From positions 1 to 64,000 of the forward strand of contig JBDTRR010000005.1 in assembly GCA_039931615.1 (NCBI GenBank): a stretch of 64,000 bases of DNA. The letters run 5' to 3'. The notes beneath the pieces were generated by a model that saw nothing but the letters and a program-made list of their open reading frames with translations, was not told the DNA's origin and searched no databases. Position 1 is the first letter of the stretch. Each line of letters starts with the position of its first letter. This document shows positions 61,361 to 64,000 of this stretch, piece by piece. The stretch is from JAHFUI01 sp039931615 (lineage in GTDB: Bacteria; Acidobacteriota; Vicinamibacteria; Vicinamibacterales; CAVVIG01). The translations under genes and the position numbers were made by a program.

Positions 61361-62248
61361 TCAACCCAGGGCCGGATAGCTGAAGAACAGGAAATGGATG
61401 GCGTTCAGGCCGGCGTGGGCGGCGACGGCGGCGCCAATCGAATGCGTCGACGCGTAGATCCAGCCGTAGCCGAGGCCGGCCGCCGACGCGAAGGCGACAG
61501 GAACCGGGCCCCCGGCCAGATGGGCAATGCCGAACAGCACCGCTGCGATGACGATCGCCGCCGTGGTTCCCCGATCGGTGCTGGCGAGGCGCCGCGCGAT
61601 GAGGGGCTGGACAACGCCGCGGAACAGCGCTTCTTCGGGGAGTGCCGTAAGGAACACCATGCTCCACGTCCACGCTGGCCACCACGGCGGCAGCTTCGGA
61701 TCCCACCAGAGGTAGCCCAGAGCCAGGGACAGCCCCATGACAACGGCGGTCACGACCACGAAGCGCCATAGGAACGCTGCCAGGTGACGGGCGCCCTGGT
61801 CAGCGGCCGCCTGATCGGCCGCGTAGAGGCCCAGCAGAAGGAGCCCGGCCATCCCTTTGTCGAAGTTGAGGTATTTCGTATAGGGAGTCGATCCCGGCCC
61901 CAGCACGACGTCGGTCACGAGCGGCGGGTTCGAGACACCGGGCACGACGTGCAGGAACAGGCTGGCACACGCGGCGAACATCAGCATGTGCGTGGCGATG
62001 GCCATGGGGGACCCGCGGGCGCGCTTCGCCGCGGCGCACGCGACGGCGAAGAACAGCAGACCGAGCAGCCCGCGCGCGTCGATCAGGCCGCCGCCCAGCC
62101 CGAGCGCCGCGGCCACGGCGCACGGGAGGGTCCAGAACAGCGGGGCGTACGGCGACTCGGAAACGCGCGGGGCCCAGAGCGCGACGAGCGCCAGCGTCAA
62201 CGCGCCGAATGCGCCGATGATTGGCAGGGGGAGGGACGGCATCGGCAA
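61361..62248 (-). CDS. CPBP-family intramembrane metalloprotease
   Basis: A 295-residue membrane protein with about eight hydrophobic helices. The CPBP (Abi/Rce1-like) motifs are PEEALFRGVVQP (EExxxR), VLFGIAHL (FxxxH) and HAGLNAIHF (HxxxN/B motif), which form the intramembrane active site. Homologues cleave prenylated proteins or act in bacteriocin immunity. No peptide or lantibiotic gene is close. It stands on the - strand before the VapBC pair. Confidence 0.88.
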   Translation of the reverse strand: MPMPSLPLPIIGAFGALTLALVALWAPRVSESPYAPLFWTLPCAVAAALGLGGGLIDARGLLGLLFFAVACAAAKRARGSPMAIATHMLMFAACASLFLHVVPGVSNPPLVTDVVLGPGSTPYTKYLNFDKGMAGLLLLGLYAADQAAADQGARHLAAFLWRFVVVTAVVMGLSLALGYLWWDPKLPPWWPAWTWSMVFLTALPEEALFRGVVQPLIARRLASTDRGTTAAIVIAAVLFGIAHLAGGPVPVAFASAAGLGYGWIYASTHSIGAAVAAHAGLNAIHFLFFSYPALG

Positions 62249-62259
62249 CGGATCCTACC

Positions 62260-62288
62260 TCGCCAAGATGACCATTTATAGTCATAAT
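62260..62288 (+). promoter_or_regulatory. Possible leaderless promoter of the toxin-antitoxin pair
   Basis: TCGCCA (62260-62265), 17 bases, CATAAT (62283-62288), with TATAGT (62277-62282) partly overlapping. ATG 62296 lies seven bases after the -10 element and has no ribosome-binding site. The AT-rich site may also be bound by the antitoxin. Confidence 0.35.
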
Positions 62289-62295
62289 GTCACCA

Positions 62296-62556
62296 ATGAA
62301 GCAGGTGCGAATCGCCGAACTGAAGGCGCGGCTCAGCGAATATCTGCGTGCGGTCAGGGGCGGCGAGACGATTGCGGTGCTTGATCGCGACACGCCGGTG
62401 GCGCACATCGTGCCTGTTCGCGATCAACGCGCGCTCCGGATCCGCAAGCCCGCCTCCGGCACGCCGTCCCCGAATCTTGTGCCGCTGCCCAAACCGTCAC
62501 GACTTCACATCGACATCGTGCAGTTGCTCCTTGAAGAACGGCAATCCCCGCGATGA
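62296..62556 (+). CDS. Phd/YefM-type antitoxin
   Basis: An 86-residue protein. MKQVRIAELKARLSEYLRAV, then VLDRDTPVAHIVPV, is the DNA-binding N-terminal fold of Phd/YefM antitoxins that act with PIN toxins. The C-terminal half (IDIVQLLLEERQSPR) would wrap the toxin. ATG 62296 was chosen because this is where members begin; ATG 62287 adds three residues. The stop overlaps the toxin start by ATGA. Confidence 0.88.
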   Translation: MKQVRIAELKARLSEYLRAVRGGETIAVLDRDTPVAHIVPVRDQRALRIRKPASGTPSPNLVPLPKPSRLHIDIVQLLLEERQSPR

Positions 62557-62975
62557 TTGCCTACGTCGACGCGTCGGTGCTGCTGCGCGTGGCGCTGCGG
62601 CAGCCTGACGCCCTGCCGGAATGGCGACTGATCGGGCGAGGCGTCGCCAGCACCCTGATCATGACCGAGAGCCTGCGCACGCTGGATCGGCTTCGTCTGC
62701 GCGCCAGCCTGGCGGATGCGGAGGTGGCCAGCCGCCGCGCCACGATTCTGCGGCTGGTCGCATCACTCGAGTTGGTGGAGGTCGACGCCCTGGTTCTCGA
62801 GCGCGCGGCCCAGCCGATGCCCACCGAACTGGGCACGCTGGACGCGATTCATCTCGCGACGGCCGTGCTCTGGAGGGAGATGGTGGGCTTGGATCCGGTG
62901 ATGGCGACGCACGACGGCGCCCTGGGGCTCGCCGCGCAGGCTCACGGCCTGACTGTGGTCGGCGTCGCGCGGTGA
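62553..62975 (+). CDS. vapC: VapC-type PIN-domain ribonuclease toxin
   Basis: A 140-residue PIN-domain protein. The acidic residues of the active site are all present: Asp6 (YVDAS), Glu39 (MTES), Asp97 (LGTLDAIHLATA) and Asp121 (THDGALGLAA). VapC toxins cut tRNA or rRNA and are held in check by the co-expressed antitoxin, encoded with a four-base overlap upstream. A complete module, so likely functional. Confidence 0.9.
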   Translation: MIAYVDASVLLRVALRQPDALPEWRLIGRGVASTLIMTESLRTLDRLRLRASLADAEVASRRATILRLVASLELVEVDALVLERAAQPMPTELGTLDAIHLATAVLWREMVGLDPVMATHDGALGLAAQAHGLTVVGVAR

Positions 62976-63391
62976 CCCGAGTGTACGATGGTAGTGAGGC
63001 TGCGCCTCCGAGCGCCGGAGATGACGACCGGCACGTGGGGTCCGGCTTTGAAGCTTGAGAAAATCGTCTGAAGTAGTGCGGACACTACGATAGACAACAG
63101 GCTCAGACGCCTGCCTCCGCTCGATGTTTTTCCAGGCTCTTTAGCCGGCTTGACGTCGATCGCGCGACGATCCCCCTTGCGAAGACGTCACTCCGGCATC
63201 GCCAGCTCCAACTCCTACTCCTCGCCGGAGAATCGGGCCACCTGTAATGACGGGACCAGCAGTTCAGCGACGGGGAGCAGTGCGTGCTCGAGTCACGGCG
63301 GCATTCGATACTGGCGATACAGCGACGGCTCGTGCACCAATCCCTGATTGACCGGAGTCATCTCGTCCGACCGGAGATGGCGCTCACCATG
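62976..63391. other. Gap of about 415 bases with a repeat copy
   Basis: No gene was recognised. The sequence TCTGAAGTAGTGCGGAC at 63067-63083 is the inverse of the arm at 54572-54588 and is followed by another TAG-rich piece (ACACTACGATAG). Short frames on both strands lack start signals and family motifs. Confidence 0.5.
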
Positions 63392-64000
63392 TCATTTCAT
63401 CCGTTGATACGCCAGCTCGTTCTCGAGGCAGATCTCGTCCACCAGCTCGGTGTCGACGGCGATCCGCTGTTTCAGGATGACCGTCCATGGGCGGGTATAA
63501 GCCTTGGGATCGTCGACGGTCACCTCGATCTCGAGGTGTCCGAAGTCGGGCCGGCGGATCTGCTCGCGCACGCTGGCGGCGGACGTCACGACGCTCCCAT
63601 TCCAGTCAATCCACACATCGTCGCGGAACCCGATCGTGTTGACGACGAGCGTATCGCCAGACCAGGTGGCGGACGAATACCCCTGCCACGAAGGCTGCGG
63701 GTCCTCGGGCAGCGGCCGGCCATCGGTGAACACCTGACGGTAGCCGGCGTTCATCTCGTTCAGCATCACGAGGAGACCAGGCGTCTGCATGAACTTCAAC
63801 AGGTGCGGCAGCCCGTAGGCGCGCAGGAAGGTGTCGGGGAGGCAGCGCACGTGCGGATCGTCCTTGGCGTTGTTCGCCGTGCGCTCTTTCACCAGCGCCG
63901 CCAGCCACGGTTGATAGGGCAAGCCGCCGGGCAGGCCGACGCCCATATTGATTCCCTCGCGCGACATCGGCAGTTCGGACCCGCATGTATAGGAAACCGG
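63392..64000 (-). CDS. Secreted acidobacterial family protein, 5' end cut by window edge
   Basis: The - strand frame is open from the right edge of the window (PVSYTCGSELPMSREGINMG...) to the stop at 63392, about 200 codons. ATG 63967 is inside the domain and not a true start. Blocks CLPDTFLRAYGLPHLLKFMQ, SGDTLVVNTIGFRDDVWIDW and YTRPWTVILKQR match the family of the protein at 33143 (GDTLVVETKGF; RPWTARLLLKR). The function of this family is unknown; members are exported. The remaining N-terminal part lies outside the window. Confidence 0.8.
   Translation of the reverse strand, partial: PVSYTCGSELPMSREGINMGVGLPGGLPYQPWLAALVKERTANNAKDDPHVRCLPDTFLRAYGLPHLLKFMQTPGLLVMLNEMNAGYRQVFTDGRPLPEDPQPSWQGYSSATWSGDTLVVNTIGFRDDVWIDWNGSVVTSAASVREQIRRPDFGHLEIEVTVDDPKAYTRPWTVILKQRIAVDTELVDEICLENELAYQRMK

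Noticed and set aside
62296..62975. Defence island around the toxin-antitoxin pair
   Set aside because: The neighbouring CPBP protease and secreted family protein are not defence genes, and no restriction, CRISPR or abortive-infection set was seen.
1..64000. tRNA, rRNA, CRISPR arrays, insertion sequences, prophage
   Set aside because: No T-loop-like GTTCGA-type tRNA ends with a fitting acceptor stem, no rRNA stretch, no regularly spaced repeats and no transposase or phage protein motifs were found by reading.

Overview
The window is high-GC bacterial DNA that most resembles an acidobacterium, probably of the Vicinamibacteria type. This is inferred from the gene families, not from a marker gene. 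Signs are two very large Oar-like TonB-dependent receptors with an N-terminal carboxypeptidase-regulatory domain, CRTAC1/ASPIC-UnbV lipoproteins, secreted NHL-propeller proteins, an ADOP-type MacB-like permease fragment, many Tat-exported enzymes, and a large share of small secreted c-type cytochromes. No rRNA, tRNA, CRISPR array, insertion sequence or phage gene was recognised.

Region 1 (about 1-11.5 kb) is the most coherent system. After a truncated secreted protein and a dihydroorotate-dehydrogenase-like flavoprotein comes a run of electron-transfer genes, all on the + strand. In order these are two secreted monoheme cytochromes c, a third small cytochrome c, a decaheme MtrA/DmsE-type cytochrome, an MtrB/PioB-type outer-membrane beta-barrel, a fourth cytochrome c paralogous to the third, a nine-heme cytochrome with a C-terminal membrane anchor overlapping a four-helix cytochrome b, and a NapC/NirT-type cytochrome with three N-terminal membrane helices (ImcH-like architecture). 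Together they could carry electrons between the quinone pool, the periplasm and the outside of the cell, in either direction. Two gene scraps show that the unit was duplicated in tandem and then lost parts reciprocally: an imcH-like 5' end upstream of mtrA, and an mtrA'-'mtrB fusion remnant with a stop codon after the intact imcH-like gene.

Region 2 (11.5-32 kb) is accessory. It holds a YcbK-like peptidase, a secreted helix-hairpin-helix protein, a YbaK-domain protein, a tandem universal stress protein, a c556-like cytochrome, a metallo-beta-lactamase-fold hydrolase, two TonB-receptor remnants, YfiR, an AraC/GyrI regulator, a sialidase-like propeller, an Oar-like receptor followed by an alpha/beta hydrolase, a secreted VOC protein, a cupin, and two more apparent deletion products (a sigma factor lacking its middle and an ADOP-permease/SpoIIE-phosphatase chimera).

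Region 3 (32-45.5 kb) has two NHL proteins, a three-gene operon of TAXI solute-binding protein, histidine kinase and response regulator without TRAP permease genes, a beta-carbonic-anhydrase-like protein, a DyP peroxidase coupled to an unfamiliar two-repeat protein, a dienelactone hydrolase and an apparently exported methyltransferase. Region 4 (45.5-64 kb) has a second Oar-like receptor, a coupled CRTAC1 / TPR lipoprotein / cytochrome-monooxygenase-TPR operon, a second dienelactone hydrolase, a DinB-family protein, a methyltransferase, a two-subunit molybdenum hydroxylase, an amidohydrolase, a CPBP protease, a VapBC-type toxin-antitoxin pair and a secreted protein cut by the window end. REP-like hairpins lie between several genes.

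A recurring theme is the gene scrap: at least six loci look like 5' and 3' pieces joined by internal deletion, or frameshifted relics. Either the chromosome is deletion-prone or some junctions are assembly errors. Read-level evidence would decide.
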